64,000 nt of DNA, taken from contig JAPNXP010000001.1 of NCBI GenBank assembly GCA_028753945.1, forward strand, positions 13,196,501 through 13,260,500. Reading direction: 5' to 3'. This DNA comes from Hexactinellida sp. DTS-2022 (lineage: Eukaryota > Porifera > Hexactinellida). How positions within the stretch are numbered: position 1 is the first letter of the stretch; each line of letters starts with the position of its first letter. This document shows positions 30,797 through 41,919 of the stretch, piece by piece. A model generated the notes under the pieces. The model was not told where the DNA came from, ran no database searches, and saw only the letters and a program-made list of their open reading frames with translations. The position numbers and the translations under genes were made by a program.

Positions 30797-30984
30797 TACA
30801 GGTAAACCTCCCAAAGCGGCACCCATCGGGAGAATGATTCTGTGCCGCTTCTCGGAGTTTGCCGCTTTGGGAGGTTGCTCGTAAGGTAAAACTCCCAAAG
30901 CGGCACCCATCGGGAGAATGATTTTGTGCCGCTTCTCGGAGGTTGCCGCTACTCGGAGGTGCCGCTTTGGGAGGTTTACCTGTA
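30797..30984. mobile_element. Pogo-like MITE, family D, duplicated internally
   Basis: TA-flanked, ends CAGGTAAACCTCCCAAAGCG. Two successive hairpin units (30797-30890 and 30890-30984) suggest one copy inserted in or duplicated beside another. Confidence 0.8.
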
Positions 30985-31102
30985 TATTGAGTCTCCCGCT
31001 TTTCTCCCGCTTTTTCATCTTCGACCTCCCGCTTTTTGGTAAAACTCCCGCCAAAATTGGCAAAATCTCCCGCTTTTTTGTTTTCAGAGGTTGGCAACCC
31101 TG

Positions 31103-31400
31103 ATTTCCACTTGCCTCTAAGTGATATTTAACTTCCACTAACAGTTCTATAAGAGCCATTAACCACTGCATCTATATTTAGCTAACAACTGCTATACAGA
31201 TAGTTATTAGCCACTTGGTTAACCACTCCCTCTGTTTGATACCTTCTCTGTCTCCTCTAGACTACACCTCGTATTCCTCTCCTCTCCAGTCTCCCTCTCG
31301 TTCTCATCTGTTTATTCGTATTTGGAACTAACTTTAGTGTTTATTTGTGTATTCTCTTGTTTGTATTTATCAATAAACTCTCTATCAATTGAATTCTGGT
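31103..31400 (+). promoter_or_regulatory. Conserved 3' module of NACHT gene 1 with AATAAA
   Basis: About 290 bases almost identical to 55978-56290 after gene 2, including CTCTAGACTACACCTCGTAT and a pyrimidine-rich TCCTCTCCTCTCCAG-like tract. AATAAA lies at 31372-31377 (ATTAAA in the other copy). I infer this to be the distal 3' UTR, possibly reached by splicing from AAG|GTATGT just after the stop. Confidence 0.5.
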
Positions 31401-31779
31401 CGATATGATTGAGTCTACTGTATATTAATTACTAGCATAAGTGTACTTCAGTAGTTCCCAATCTGGAAGCATGGAACCCTTAAGTATACACGGGTGGCTG
31501 TAGGGTGTCCACAAGATGTATTAAGGGTCAATGGGAGGGGTCCAAAGAATGACTATAAGGGGGCACTTTTGTAAAATGTTGGGAATCTCTACTGTAACCA
31601 CCTCATATTATAATACTCATCTATTGAGTTGATAGAAACAAATAAGTGTTTTAGGACTTAGAAGCGAGATATTTAACTCGTTAACTCTAACTAGCAGCAT
31701 GACAATTGGTAGCACTTCCCATAGCTCGATACAAATCCAATTCTAACCAAATTGTTATTATTTGTAACAGCGACGTTAA

Positions 31780-32037
31780 TCACGAGAGCTCATGTGTGGA
31801 ATCTGAAGTTAATATAACAGCTGTTTCTCTGGGAATTAGCAGAACATAATCGCTTCGCAAACTAGGAAAGTGGAGCGAACCTAAATTCAATTGTAGCCAG
31901 TTCCCGCCTTCGTAAATGAGCGCTCTTTTCGGTTCCTTTGTACTATCAATTAGGGGCATTATTCGTTTGAAACAATATAAGAATAGGTTTCTACCATATG
32001 AATTATCTATTAATGCACTCATACAGTATTTTCCAAC
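31780..32037 (-). CDS. Orphan exon of unknown function
   Basis: Open frame after a TTAG acceptor (32040-32038) encodes VGKYCMSALIDNSYGRNLF and, further on, KRALIYEGGNWLQLNL, ending in TGA. An ATG inside (32020-32022) would give an 80-aa protein. Base composition is more gene-like than its surroundings. I do not recognise the family, and no partner exons were found nearby. A family A MITE begins about 33 bases upstream. Confidence 0.35.
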   Translation of the reverse strand, partial: VGKYCMSALIDNSYGRNLFLYCFKRIMPLIDSTKEPKRALIYEGGNWLQLNLGSLHFPSLRSDYVLLIPRETAVILTSDSTHELS

Positions 32038-32070
32038 CTAAGACAGCTAAATTCCCTAATTTTCAGACTT

Positions 32071-32234
32071 CAGTAGAACCTCGTTAGTACGAACACGGTT
32101 AATACCAATTTCCGGAAAGACAAACAAACAGTTCCACAAAACAGGTCCCTACAATGGCTATTCAATGGGTATTACTCCGAATAAAGCGAACAATTTACCT
32201 TCCGTTGGTATTCGTATTAACGAGGTTCCACTTT
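32071..32234. mobile_element. Pogo-like MITE, family A
   Basis: Ends CAGTAGAACCTCGTTAGTAC and, inward, AGTGGAACCTCGTTAATACG. AATTTCCGGAAAGACAAAC inside. Confidence 0.75.
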
Positions 32235-32624
32235 ACTTTAATTTCTAAGGTTTCGCTCACTCGATGTTTATATGAATGCCTAACATTAAATTGAGAAATG
32301 GCCTACACTGCCTGACCATGATATACAGTCTGCTTACCCAACGCTTGCGTTGTTATTTGAATATTTCTAAAGTTGCTGGCTATTAATTGTGGAGAGATCG
32401 TACATTTCCCAATTAGCCAACTGATCAATAGAACTTTTCAAAAGTATTCGATAACATAGGACTAAGATCCAGAAATTAGTTAAATGAACTTTACAAATCC
32501 GTCCAAGAAAACAAAAAAATCTCCTTATTAGTCAGAATATGTAAACAGTAGTTCTAATTAGAAGTCCCTCCATCTTACGTTATTAAATTAGAAATAAAAC
32601 GAATATTCGAAATGAAACCAGGGA

Positions 32625-32790
32625 ATTATCAAGGAGCGCGAGACGCTCCTTTTGGAGTATGTTTAGGAAATATTTTAATTAGGAGCGGGAAATTTGGAAT
32701 CCTTTCTTACACTGTAGCATTAATTAGTGATTTAGGCGTATTAAATTTGATCAGACCAGGATTAGAAGCGTAATTACAAATGCACTGAAT
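32625..32790 (-). repeat. GGAGCG-hairpin repeat, copy 3 (reverse)
   Basis: Reverse-oriented match to the copy at 7752: GGGAATTATCAAGGAGCGCG, GACGCTCCTTTTGGAGTATG, and GATTTAGGCGTATTAAATT. Confidence 0.7.
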
Positions 32791-33194
32791 GAATCGATTA
32801 TTCGAAATGCAACGAATGTATTAAGAATATTCCATCGTTGAGATGACAAAGGATAAAATCAAATTCAAAAAGCATACAGTGAAACACTGGTTTTTAAAAT
32901 GCTACAATAATTTAATTAGTTACAACTTACAAAGTGTATTAGACATTAATCAACTACGTGTAGTTTAGGTGGGAAAAGATATTACGATTTTTCAAATCCA
33001 GGGTTTCATCTAGGTGTGCGCAACGCGCCTCTAGGCGCATAATTATAAACGAAATTTTTCTGGCATTCAAAAATCGAGAAATGTCCCAGACGTAATACAA
33101 ATTGAGTATTTTGGCTTGTGTGAGGGAGCTCAAACTTAATCCAGGCGCGCAGAAATTTTGCCTGCTCCAATCAATACATAAAGACATTGTATTG

Positions 33195-33355
33195 TACAGT
33201 AGATGTCGGATATAAGCACACCGGTTAAAAGAACATATCGGATATAAGCACACTATGTTGGAAAACGGTTTCCATATACCCTGTATAATTTATGTCAGTT
33301 ATAAGCACATTAAGTGCAGTTCCCAACGATGTACTTATAACCGGCATTCACTGTA
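33195..33355. mobile_element. Pogo-like MITE, family B
   Basis: TA-flanked, ends CAGTAGATGTCGGATATAAG and, inward, CAGTGAATGCCGGTTATAAG. Confidence 0.8.
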
Positions 33356-33358
33356 CTG

Positions 33359-33984
33359 CAGTGTTCCGCAACCTTTTTGAATCTCGAGGCCAATTTTCTA
33401 AAGCCCACAGCTGTGCCGGCCGCAATAAAAAATTGGAAAAAATTCCCTTAGTGCAGTGTTTCTCAACAGCGGGGTCGCAAAACCATGTGGGGTCGCCATT
33501 AATATTTCTTGGGGTCGTTGAATAATTTTTTGAGATCTTAATGTCACCAATATTATTGACATTTTATCAGATTACTTATTTGGAGCTCAATTAGAATACG
33601 ATTCTGAACCCAAAGTTGCGACATTTCATAGTATTTGCAGAACATAAGCGCTTAAAAAAATATTTGACTTTAAAAGTGTAGTACTATTTCCATAGGAGAT
33701 TTTTAGGTTTGTTAGGGGAGTATAAATGACAAATTACGCATAATATAATGATGGTTTTCAAATTTAATGTGTGTTTATAACAGAGATTACCATTCCCCGC
33801 CCAAATTGATAACCAGGCTCGGAATAGTATCGAAATTTTTGATATAAATTCAAAGGCCTACATGGAACTTCAGATCCAAAAGAGATTCTGTAAAACAATT
33901 ATTTTCTTTGAATAAATTCTGCCGGCCGCAAAAATTAATTTGCCAGCCGCATGCGGCCGGCAAATGAGGGGTTGCGGAACACTG
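33359..33984. mobile_element. hAT element with 8-bp duplication
   Basis: Ends CAGTGTTCCGCAACC both sides, with GCCGGCCGCAA-like subterminal sequence (GTGCCGGCCGCAATAAAA at left). The duplication CTGTACTG is at 33351-33358 and 33985-33992, partly formed by the end of the adjacent family B MITE. A second hAT-like end (CAGTGTTTCTCAACAGCGGG) lies inside at 33453. Confidence 0.88.
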
Positions 33985-33997
33985 CTGTACTGTATAA

Positions 33998-34140
33998 AAA
34001 ATCTAAAATTATAGATGTGCCGATAGTATTTTCTTATGAAGGCACTTTCAATCAACCAACGACGAAAATATAATGCCCCCAAAGAACCTGCTCTCGGCAC
34101 AGCTGTAATTTTAGATTTTCTTCATACAAAACTAGCCAAG
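33998..34140. repeat. Long-hairpin dispersed repeat, copy a
   Basis: AAAAAATCTAAAATTATAGA ... TCTAAAATTACAGCTGTGCC arms around GAAGGCACTTTC. A second copy lies at 57895-58025. Flanked by TA-rich sequence. Non-autonomous element of unknown class. Confidence 0.6.
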
Positions 34141-34149
34141 TGACCCGTC

Positions 34150-34830
34150 GCCTTACGAGGAATTAGACGACATAAACTGTTGGGATGCGACGCCCAATTA
34201 TAGCCTCTTACAATGCTACGGTTTGCAGCTTAGCTGTTAAATACTTCCCGATATACAATATTAGTCGCATAGAGCCATTCCCGAGCTTTCTAACCAAACT
34301 GTATGGCACTCTTCCCTGCATATCCTTTCCTCCATGCTTCTGCCATCAGCGGTAGCTTTATGCTTCCTGGTTTATGACGAAAAGGATTGCCTCGGGTCGC
34401 CAACGCGGGATCCGACCGCGTTAATGTAAGCTCTCGAGGGGCAACCATGCATTTTGGAATCTGCATTCGTTTTGCCTTGGGGACTTATTACATTGCAGGA
34501 TTCAGGGTTGTTATCAATCCGCAACGGTGTGTGGGTGAACTGTCTGACTGGATTACGTTGCATGATGTTGTAAATGAATAAGTAAAATTTAACAAAATGA
34601 TTTATTTTAGGCACCGCAATTGGTATACACAATAGGATTAATATCCCAGTTGCCATAACTAATAGGATTTGTATCCCAGTTAGCAGTAGCCAATAGGATT
34701 AGACCTTTAACAATAGGCTTATATATGCACATTAGTACGTAAAACAATATGCCGTGTAATTCTGGAACTAACACCTTTTAGTGGAACCCAGTATATTTCC
34801 CGAGGTCTCCCTTGGAAGAGCTTTCGATTG
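34150..34830. other. GC-richer block without a recognised gene
   Basis: Less AT-rich than its neighbours. It holds overlapping short open frames on both strands (for example minus 34656-34372 and plus 34387-34581) with no motif I recognise. Three short tandem-like units near 34620-34690 repeat AATAGGATTARTATCCCAGT-type sequence. It may be a decayed gene or transposon piece. Confidence 0.35.
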
Positions 34831-34877
34831 ATATTTATTTCGTCAGGATCGGGTAATGTAGCAAAGAGTTACAGGGG

Positions 34878-35018
34878 CGGACGGACAGACGGACAGACGG
34901 ACAGACGGACAGACGGACAGACGGACAGACGGACAGACGGACAGACGGACAGACGGACAGACGGACAGACGGACAGACGGACGGACGGACAGACGGACAG
35001 ACGGACAGACGGACGGAC
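34878..35018. repeat. GGACAGAC microsatellite
   Basis: About seventeen units of the 8-mer GGACAGAC, with GGACGGAC variants near both ends. The open frames across it are repeat artefacts. Confidence 0.95.
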
Positions 35019-35627
35019 CAAGCTCTCTTAATAATATATATTGCAAAATTTGGGATGTAGGGATTTTCGTTATTGTTTCTTTACATACCCGACTATTATT
35101 TCTGCTCACCTAGATTCAGTATAAGCTCAGCCTTACGCCTAAAATATTCAATTTGCAATAATTCTTTTGGAGTCTCGATTTTCGCATGTCTAGAAAAGTG
35201 TTGTCAGGTTTACGAGCCTGGGCCCTGGATGACCTGGCCTTACTAACAGCTTCCACAGAATTTAACTAAATACAACCGGCATTCTATTTGAATAAGCATG
35301 TGTTTGGAATACAAGCGAGGCCCGAAAGCCCGAGTGCAAGTTGTAAGAACGCGCGTAGAGCAGACGAGCAGCTTGTAATAGCTCGTGTAAAATGTAATAC
35401 CTCATGTAATAATCGTGTTGTATAAAAAGGTGGTAAATAGGTTTCAGCCCAATATTAAGTAGGTTAGTAAGAAAGTGAAAATGTTTATAAAATATTAATA
35501 ACAACATAAATATGAAAATAGAGTTAAAGTACAGATAACAGAGTAGCCATACGAGTATTGGAATATAAGAGAGTCCATGGTTAGTGGTTAGCCTATACTG
35601 AGTATACAGCAGCAGATAGCTGACAGC

Positions 35628-36434
35628 CTACAGATGCGTATCTGCTATAGAGACACGTCTCTTTGAGAACGCCTCTGCCAGAGAGCCCTCGGACCGAGTG
35701 TAGGAGTCCCCCTCTCCCTCCCCTGCCTCCAGCGTGTACAGGAGATCCTCAATCTCCGGGTCCTCCGAGTGCGCAGCGCTGCTAGCCGCAACCTCAGAGG
35801 GGGGGTAGCTGTCCCCGACAACCGAGGAGGCAAATGGAATGCTGGGGTTCGCGTATATCTTATCTTCCAGGTAGCTAGGCGGCCCCATAGCCTGAGAGAC
35901 ATCGACATTCATTGGAGAGACAGGAGTCAGAGCGGTGTTCATCTCATTCACGTCTTCCTGTGGGTAATACGACTTGTTGCGGGCCACAACGAATATATAC
36001 ACAACGCTCACTCCATACACAACCACAATATACACAGCTAGCGCCACCTGTGCCAGCATGGCTGCTATTAGGATGTACAGCGGGCCCGCTATAAGGTGGA
36101 TAGCAGAGAAGAGCCAGGCTACGCCTATCAACAGGAACAGCAGGAGCAGCTTGAATATCTCTCTGGTATTCTGAGAGGTGAAATATATGTCGTCATACTT
36201 GAGATCCTCGTTACTGGAGGTGCCAGTCAACAGGAACAGCAAGCAAACACCGACTATAGAGAGAACCAACAGACCTACGATGGGAATAACAGTTGTGACT
36301 ATGGATACAGACAAGAGAGGGATAAAGCATAGGTCCCCGTTAGCATGCACATCTCCATACACCAGTGCCCATTCATGTCCCTGTACAAACCGAACTATCA
36401 ACAGAGTCAGTAGCACTACAATCCCTGGAGTCAA
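35628..36434 (-). CDS. C-terminal exon of an adhesion-type 7TM receptor
   Basis: About 270 codons in one frame ending in TAG. It opens with helix 4 (TPGIVVLLTLLIVRF), then an extracellular loop with a cysteine (GDLCFIPLL), helix 5 (SIVTTVIPIVGLLVL), helix 6 with the family-like LIGVAWLFSAIHLI, and helix 7 (ALAVYIVVVYGVSVVYIFVV). A 120-residue serine/acid-rich cytoplasmic tail follows (PPSYLEDK, SEDPEIEDLLYTLEAGEGEG, SIADTHL). This matches the second half of a class B2 receptor domain. There is no start codon; the frame opens in a GGAGCG repeat, and an acceptor such as GACTCCAG near 36425 is likely. Helices 1-3 and the ectodomain were not found. A truncated duplicate of the tail is at 58601. 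PPxY and the C-terminal tail motif could bind WW or PDZ proteins. Confidence 0.65.
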   Translation of the reverse strand: MTPGIVVLLTLLIVRFVQGHEWALVYGDVHANGDLCFIPLLSVSIVTTVIPIVGLLVLSIVGVCLLFLLTGTSSNEDLKYDDIYFTSQNTREIFKLLLLFLLIGVAWLFSAIHLIAGPLYILIAAMLAQVALAVYIVVVYGVSVVYIFVVARNKSYYPQEDVNEMNTALTPVSPMNVDVSQAMGPPSYLEDKIYANPSIPFASSVVGDSYPPSEVAASSAAHSEDPEIEDLLYTLEAGEGEGDSYTRSEGSLAEAFSKRRVSIADTHL

Positions 36435-36437
36435 CAG

Positions 36438-36620
36438 TGTAATATTATACAGCCATTTGTAAAACGCTCCTAGTCCTTGTCTGATCCAATATCATACGCC
36501 TAAATCACAAATTGATGTTACGATATATGAGAGGATTCCAAATTTTCCCGTTCCTAAATGCAAATTTTCCCAAAATCATTATCCAGAAGGAGCGTCTCTC
36601 GCTCCTGGATAATTCCTTTG
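36438..36620 (+). repeat. GGAGCG-hairpin repeat, copy 4
   Basis: TATACAGCCATTTGTAAAAC start and AAGGAGCGTCTCTCGCTCCT hairpin. It ends within about 20 bases of the inferred receptor-exon acceptor. Confidence 0.7.
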
Positions 36621-36659
36621 GAGTCACAATGTAAAGCATGCATAAACAACCACAATATA

Positions 36660-36931
36660 TAAATACCTGCCAATAGTACAGGGGTTTTAACCATTTTGTC
36701 TGTTCTGTACAGGGATTTTAATGCATTGACCACATAAAGGCACAACTTGTTTTATATATTTATTCAAGCATACAGGGAATCAATTTTGGTGTAAGTTTAT
36801 TGTAATTCCCTGGACGAGCGAGCGCAGCGATAGAGATATTTTTTGGGAGGTGTACAGGTATTTTGGCCAATGTACAGGAGAAAATTGGAGTCCTGTATAT
36901 AGATATGACTCAAATATGTTGGCAGGTATGT
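36660..36931. mobile_element. Element X, copy 2
   Basis: Inverted ends ATACCTGCCAATAG and, inward, ATACCTGCCAACATATTTGA. TGTACAGGG-TTTT is repeated several times inside. It is related to 16866-17433 and 50855-51320. Confidence 0.6.
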
Positions 36932-36934
36932 GTA

Positions 36935-37244
36935 TACAGCTAGCGATACCTGGCTAGTGCTGTGGTATGAAGCCTCTCCCAGCAAGAAGACTGAGGCTGG
37001 CATTCGACTGGTCTCGTGTGGAGGGACACACGGACAGTACGGTATAGGTAACACGGTATCTACGGCATACCATGGTTGTCAAGGCTACCCTCCTGATGAG
37101 TCCTGATATGTGAGGATACCGCTCTCATGGCATCCTATGCGTTGGGACCACAGGCTACAGTCTCATACTGGTAGTGACCTCATCTCATACACTGTTAGTA
37201 CTCACACAGTAGACTTATAGCCTGATATACATCGACATTCATTG
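36935..37244. other. Degenerate duplicate of receptor-exon sequence
   Basis: TACAGCTAGCGATACCTG near 36936 resembles the helix 7 coding region near 36030. CATCGACATTCATTGG at 37229 matches the tail coding region at 35900. It is broken and is cut by the gypsy element at about 37245. Confidence 0.45.
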
Positions 37245-39570
37245 GGTTCAGGTTCGCAGGTTCGCGCACTAGGCGAGTGCGCAGCTCGTTAAACGCCGTT
37301 TGACACTCCGAATCCCAACAACAGTGTTTCCCCTTCTTCAGGAAACGATATAACGGTTCGGCAATTGTCGACATGTCCCTGATATAGCATCTATAATAGT
37401 TAACAGCCCCGATGAAACCTTGTAACTCTGTTACTGAATTGGGTTCTGGAAATGACTCTAGCCAGTGGACTTAGTCCGTTATGGGACACCTCCCTTCGCT
37501 TGAGATCGAGTGTCCTAGGAAACCAAGTTGCCGATTGTCTAGGCGCAACTGCGGTTCTGCCGTATTTAGGCATTCAAATGTGGTTCGCAGGTCAAATGTG
37601 GTCCGTTAGGGTTGGAGAGAACACTAAGTTATCGTCCCCGTGGCTCTCGCAGTTGGGTACCGTCTCCAGTGCCTTGTCCATGACTCTCTGAAATGTCGCT
37701 TGTGTGCTGCAGAGGCCAAATGGCATAACCAGCATCTCGTACATCCCCCGAGGCGTGAGGAAGGCCGTATTTTCGATGTAAGCCGGTCTGATGGGATCGT
37801 CTAGTACGCTGACGCAATATCAAATTTGGAAAAGTAGCGATTTCCTTTTAAACGGTCGAAAATTGACAGAGGATTCTGTAAACTGCATTGGTCCCGCTTG
37901 GTTACACCGTTTAGCCGCTGGTAGTCGATTGCGAACCTTTGGGTTCCATCCCTCTTCTTGACCAGTACTACGTCAGAGGCCCAGAGTGACCGGCTTAGTC
38001 GGCATATAGGGGGGTTTGAACCGAGCATCTCTTCGAGCTGTCTCAATATCTCTGTTTCCCAATGTAGGGGAATCCTCCTAGGCCTTGATTTCTGAGGTGG
38101 TGCGTCTCCCGTTAGTATTGAGTGGAATTCCTTGATCCTGGATCTTGCGGGGCGTTTATGGGTTTGGGAAAAAAATGTGCTCGAATTGAGTGACCAGATC
38201 TTTTAATTTCAACTCTTCGCTTTCGTCTAAATCGCTTGAGATATTTGGACCTTGTTTCCCCTGACGTTGCTTCAAAAACTCCTACTCCTTAGCTTCCATG
38301 GCCCGGACTAAGGGTGTAGCGCAGCTAAGGGCCGTCTGGGCGGGGACCCAAAGTCGCCCCAACTTTACCCGGCCGTTGTCTCAGTCGAATACCACCTGTC
38401 CTACATGTTTCATGAACCTTCTTCCTAATAATAGTGTGGGTTGGTCGCTATCTAGTACTTTGATTATTTCAATCACTGGGTCTAGCTCTCCTATTCTGGT
38501 AGTGGCTTCCACGTGCCCAACGACTTTACTGGATTATTGCACAACCATAGACTCTGGAGGCGACCCGTACCATGGAGCTCTCCAAGTTAAGCTTCCGCGC
38601 TGTATTCAGGTCCATAGCACTTGGTGTTGCTCCGGTGTCGAGCATAGCGGACACTTGGTGTGAGCCGATCTGACTCGCACGGTAACTTGCTCTCCTTCTG
38701 TGTGTGTCTGTTAGATGTCTTGCTTGTAGGATTGGTCGTTGCTCCGCTCTCCTCTCCTCTCGTGTCCTCCCTCCAGTTTCCTCTCTGTTCCGACCTCTGT
38801 TGTACTCTCCTCTCCGGGGCAGGTAGCCAGTCTGTGGCCTTCCTCACCGCAACTGGAGCAAAGTTTGTTGGGGTAAACGCTATCAAATGTCCAGGGGAGG
38901 CGCATATAAAACACTTTCGTTCCGTTTGGTGTTCCAGCCTCTTGCCTGGGGGCGACAAGCTGCACTTCGGTTGTAATTCGCTCTTTCGACTCCGAATACC
39001 CTTGCGTCGGTTCCCCAGCCGTTATAGCCAGATTACTGGAGTCTCGTCCCGGCGACAGGGGTTGCACTTGCAACGGACTGTACTCGACAGCCGCGGTCTC
39101 GGGCTATGCCCTTTCCGCAAACATCTTCCGAAGTGTGGTGCTGAACTGGAGTGCCTCTTCTGCCGACATAGTGTCTTCTTGTCGCTTGACCCAATCCTTC
39201 AGCTTCTGCTGGACCTCTGGCGGGTCTGGGATACCATAAGGATACAAGCAGACTTCCGTGCAGCCCTGCTTTTGTTGCTTCTTCTGGGTAACGAGTGGAG
39301 AAGTCCTGCACTGGTTCTCCGGGCTCCAGGCCATTTACGGAAATTTGCTGTTGCTTCGAAACTATCTACTTCGGGGTCGAGCCTTTCTTTCAGGTAGGCG
39401 AATGCCTCTTCAAGGTTTCTTTGCACATTGCTCCTAAGACTACTTTCCCTCGAGACGGCCTCTTTCCACATACGCGGGAAGGAGTAGGACTGCCACTTTC
39501 TGCTCCATGCCCGAAACGGCCGCTACGAATAGTGGTCGCCATGCTGAGATTGTTTGCCTCTCTCTGAGTG
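37245..39570 (-). mobile_element. Gypsy element B-type gag-pol remnant
   Basis: Minus strand in order: gag (39471-39033, with LEEAFAYLKERLDPEVDSFE and PYGIPDPPEVQQKLKDWVKR), a CCHC zinc knuckle CSSCGEEGHRLATC near 38850, an aspartic protease start LDTGATPSA near 38640, reverse transcriptase (38046-37630, with DVVLVKKRDGTQRFAIDYQR) and RT thumb/RNase H start near 37440-37260 (ELQGFIGAVNYYRCYIRDM). Several frameshifts and stops separate the pieces. The RT section is homologous to 60555-61300 and 1-760. No LTR recognised; 39570-40150 may hold 5' leader sequence. Confidence 0.8.
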
Positions 39571-40356
39571 GGAGGATCGCAACGGTAAGGATGTTGCCAT
39601 CGCTGAATACGTTTAGTAAGTATGATAAGGGTAAGGCACGATATAGAGCGATAATAGTTTAAAAGTGGTTATTCAATACATAGGCGTTTGCACGAGGTTT
39701 GGCTGTCCGGACATTGCAGGACCAGTTTTAATTTGTTCTACTATATTACATAGGAGGGTCCAGTTTTGGCCGGACCACTTTAACTGTTTGGCCGGAGACT
39801 TTTCAGAGCCATGCGACGCTTCTGTAATATATGTCAATTCTATTGAACTTTTGTACAACATTTCATTCTTTAATCTCGGGGCTGTATAAATTATTGCACA
39901 GTTATACTCGGATATCCGTTCCCATAGGAACACAAAGTATCTATAGCTATCAATAGCTTTTATGCTCACATGTGTTATGAGATGATGCCACGATCTAGTA
40001 TGAGATGTTCCGACCCCATCCCACACTAGGGATGTTATGTGAGTGGTTTCGTCCCATTGCAGGGACTCATCAGGAGGGTACCCTCGACCCTCCATACTGC
40101 CGGGCTGTGTCTCTCCGAGGTCCCCGCACTGCCCGTGTGTCACTCATGGGTTACCAGCCCTACTCCCAAGCTTGCAGCCTCCGACCCATAGGCAGAGTGC
40201 CTCGTACTGCCATCCTACATAAGCTATCCAACTGAATGATAATACTGAATGAAAATATTTGCCTTGACTAATAAGTACGTACATGTATATTCAGAGAGAA
40301 ATATGGGTGTATTTCGCTCATCCGTAACACATGTGACCAATGAGCAGTGTTGATCT

Positions 40357-40647
40357 CAGTGGCGCAAACAGGGGGGGGGGCGCGGGGGAGCGTGCGCCCC
40401 CCCGTAAAAAATTGAAGGGGGGCAACATTCATGGTGCGGGTGTTACCGTGCCCTCTGGATCTAAAATAAAATGTTCAATATAATTTATGATAGTAAAATA
40501 TACGTATAATTCATTAAAAAATGTCATTTGTTGCAATCAAATTTTTTCAGGGGGGCAAGACCCCCAGACCCCCAAAGAATCACTCGCTACACACGCTCCG
40601 CGCCCCCCCCAACTTCAACCTCAGACTTGTAAAACTTTGCGCCTATG
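40357..40647. mobile_element. hAT MITE with 8-bp duplication
   Basis: Ends CAGTGGCGCAAAC and, inward, CATAGGCGCAAAG. Duplication GTTGATCT at 40349-40356 and 40648-40655. G-runs and GGGGGCAAGACCCCCAGACC-like sequence inside. Confidence 0.85.
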
Positions 40648-41361
40648 GTTGATCTGCTCACAAAGTTTATTATATACCCTCAAAGATTCATGCAATGTTC
40701 ATGCAATAATACTCAGTTGTTTTTAGCATATCTTTGACCCTGTTCTTTGATAATTTTAATAAATTATTTTGAATGGATTTTATTAAAATTGCATTTGTTT
40801 TTCAGATCATTAACTATCCTATCTCAAGATATCTGTATTTAGTAGACTCACTTTAGTACGAACAAGGTTCAGCAATTGAGACTTGCGAAGGCCCCCAAGT
40901 TATAGCTTAGTTAGCTTATTGGGAGCCCCCCCAAAAACATTTGACAAACATGGATGTGTAACCACTCGGGGGTCTAGGTACAAGGAGTGGGAGTGAAAAT
41001 ATTCTCATGGAAAACATATTTGGTTTTGAATTAGTTGATTGCACACATCTGACCTGACCTGACATCAAATAGAATCGTTCCATGTTTTTTCAGGGAACAA
41101 CTTACCCAGCTTGAGGCAGCGACGCTAGTTACTATGTAACTCCATTTCTGAGGTTATTATTTGGTATTAGTTATTATCCCACTACCACTTCATACTGACT
41201 ACACTACTCTCCATTGATTGATTAGTATTGTATTATGTGAGTACTATACTACAATTACTATTATTCTGTGAGTGACACTTGTGCCTGTATTTACAGTTTA
41301 TTTACAGTTTATTTACATCAAACTTTAGTACATTTCCATATTTGATAATGAAACCTTAGGC

Positions 41362-41586
41362 CATATGCGTAGCCACCAAAGATCTTTTCGGGGGGGGGGG
41401 GGGCATTGTTTGATATAATTGAAAATTTCTAACAGATTTATTCACTTAGTTATAGAATATTTGTACTACATACTATAATTGATAATTATAATCTATTATA
41501 AATTTAGCTTATTTAGTACTGTTATTTAGTCAATCAATCCTTATTCAATGTTATTGTAGAAAAGGGCCCCCATGGCTACGCACATG
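41362..41586. mobile_element. hAT MITE with 8-bp duplication
   Basis: Ends CATATGCGTAGCCACC and, inward, CATGTGCGTAGCCATGG. Duplication CCTTAGGC at 41354-41361 and 41587-41594. A run of 14 or so G lies near 41390. Confidence 0.8.
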
Positions 41587-41919
41587 CCTTAGGCTTATAG
41601 TGTTTGCTTATCTTTTCAAACAAAATGAATAGGAAGTATATTATTACTTAGACACAAACAGAACACGGTTCGTATTGTATTCGATAGGCTATAAATTAAA
41701 ACAGTTCTTTGCAGGAAATGTGCAATTTAATTGGCTCGGGGGAAGTACTAACGGCATTTCTATGCGAATTTGTATTATTACATACAGTATACGTATATTT
41801 AAAAAAAAGCTCTATTGTCTGAAATCTGTTGAACATAACAACATATAACTGCTGGCAATGTCAGGAGTTATATAAGCATTTATTAGTTTGTTTATTGCTA
41901 TCTTACATTAGTTAACTTA

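Larger units (their letters stand above)
30280..31102. mobile_element. hAT element with perfect 8-bp duplication, hosting two MITEs
   Basis: Ends CAGGGTTGCCAACC on both sides, with TCCCGC-rich subterminal sequence. The duplication ATTTCCAC is at 30272-30279 and 31103-31110. The paralogous locus near 55975 (CCGAATTCCATTTGACTCTA) lacks it, giving an empty site. Pogo MITEs at 30396-30584 and 30797-30984 are nested inside. Confidence 0.9.

Noticed and set aside
34828-35109. RTDGQTDR / SVCPSVRL open frames
   Set aside because: Both are translations of the GGACAGAC microsatellite.
35769-36462. Plus-strand open frames over the receptor exon
   Set aside because: They are antisense shadows of the helix-encoding minus-strand frame.
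36797-37054. Minus-strand 85-codon frame as an upstream receptor exon
   Set aside because: Part of it lies in element X and part in a shredded receptor duplicate; no helices 1-3 pattern.
38660-39567. Long plus-strand frames opposite gypsy gag
   Set aside because: The minus strand carries the CCHC knuckle, protease start and gag similarity; the plus frames are shadows.
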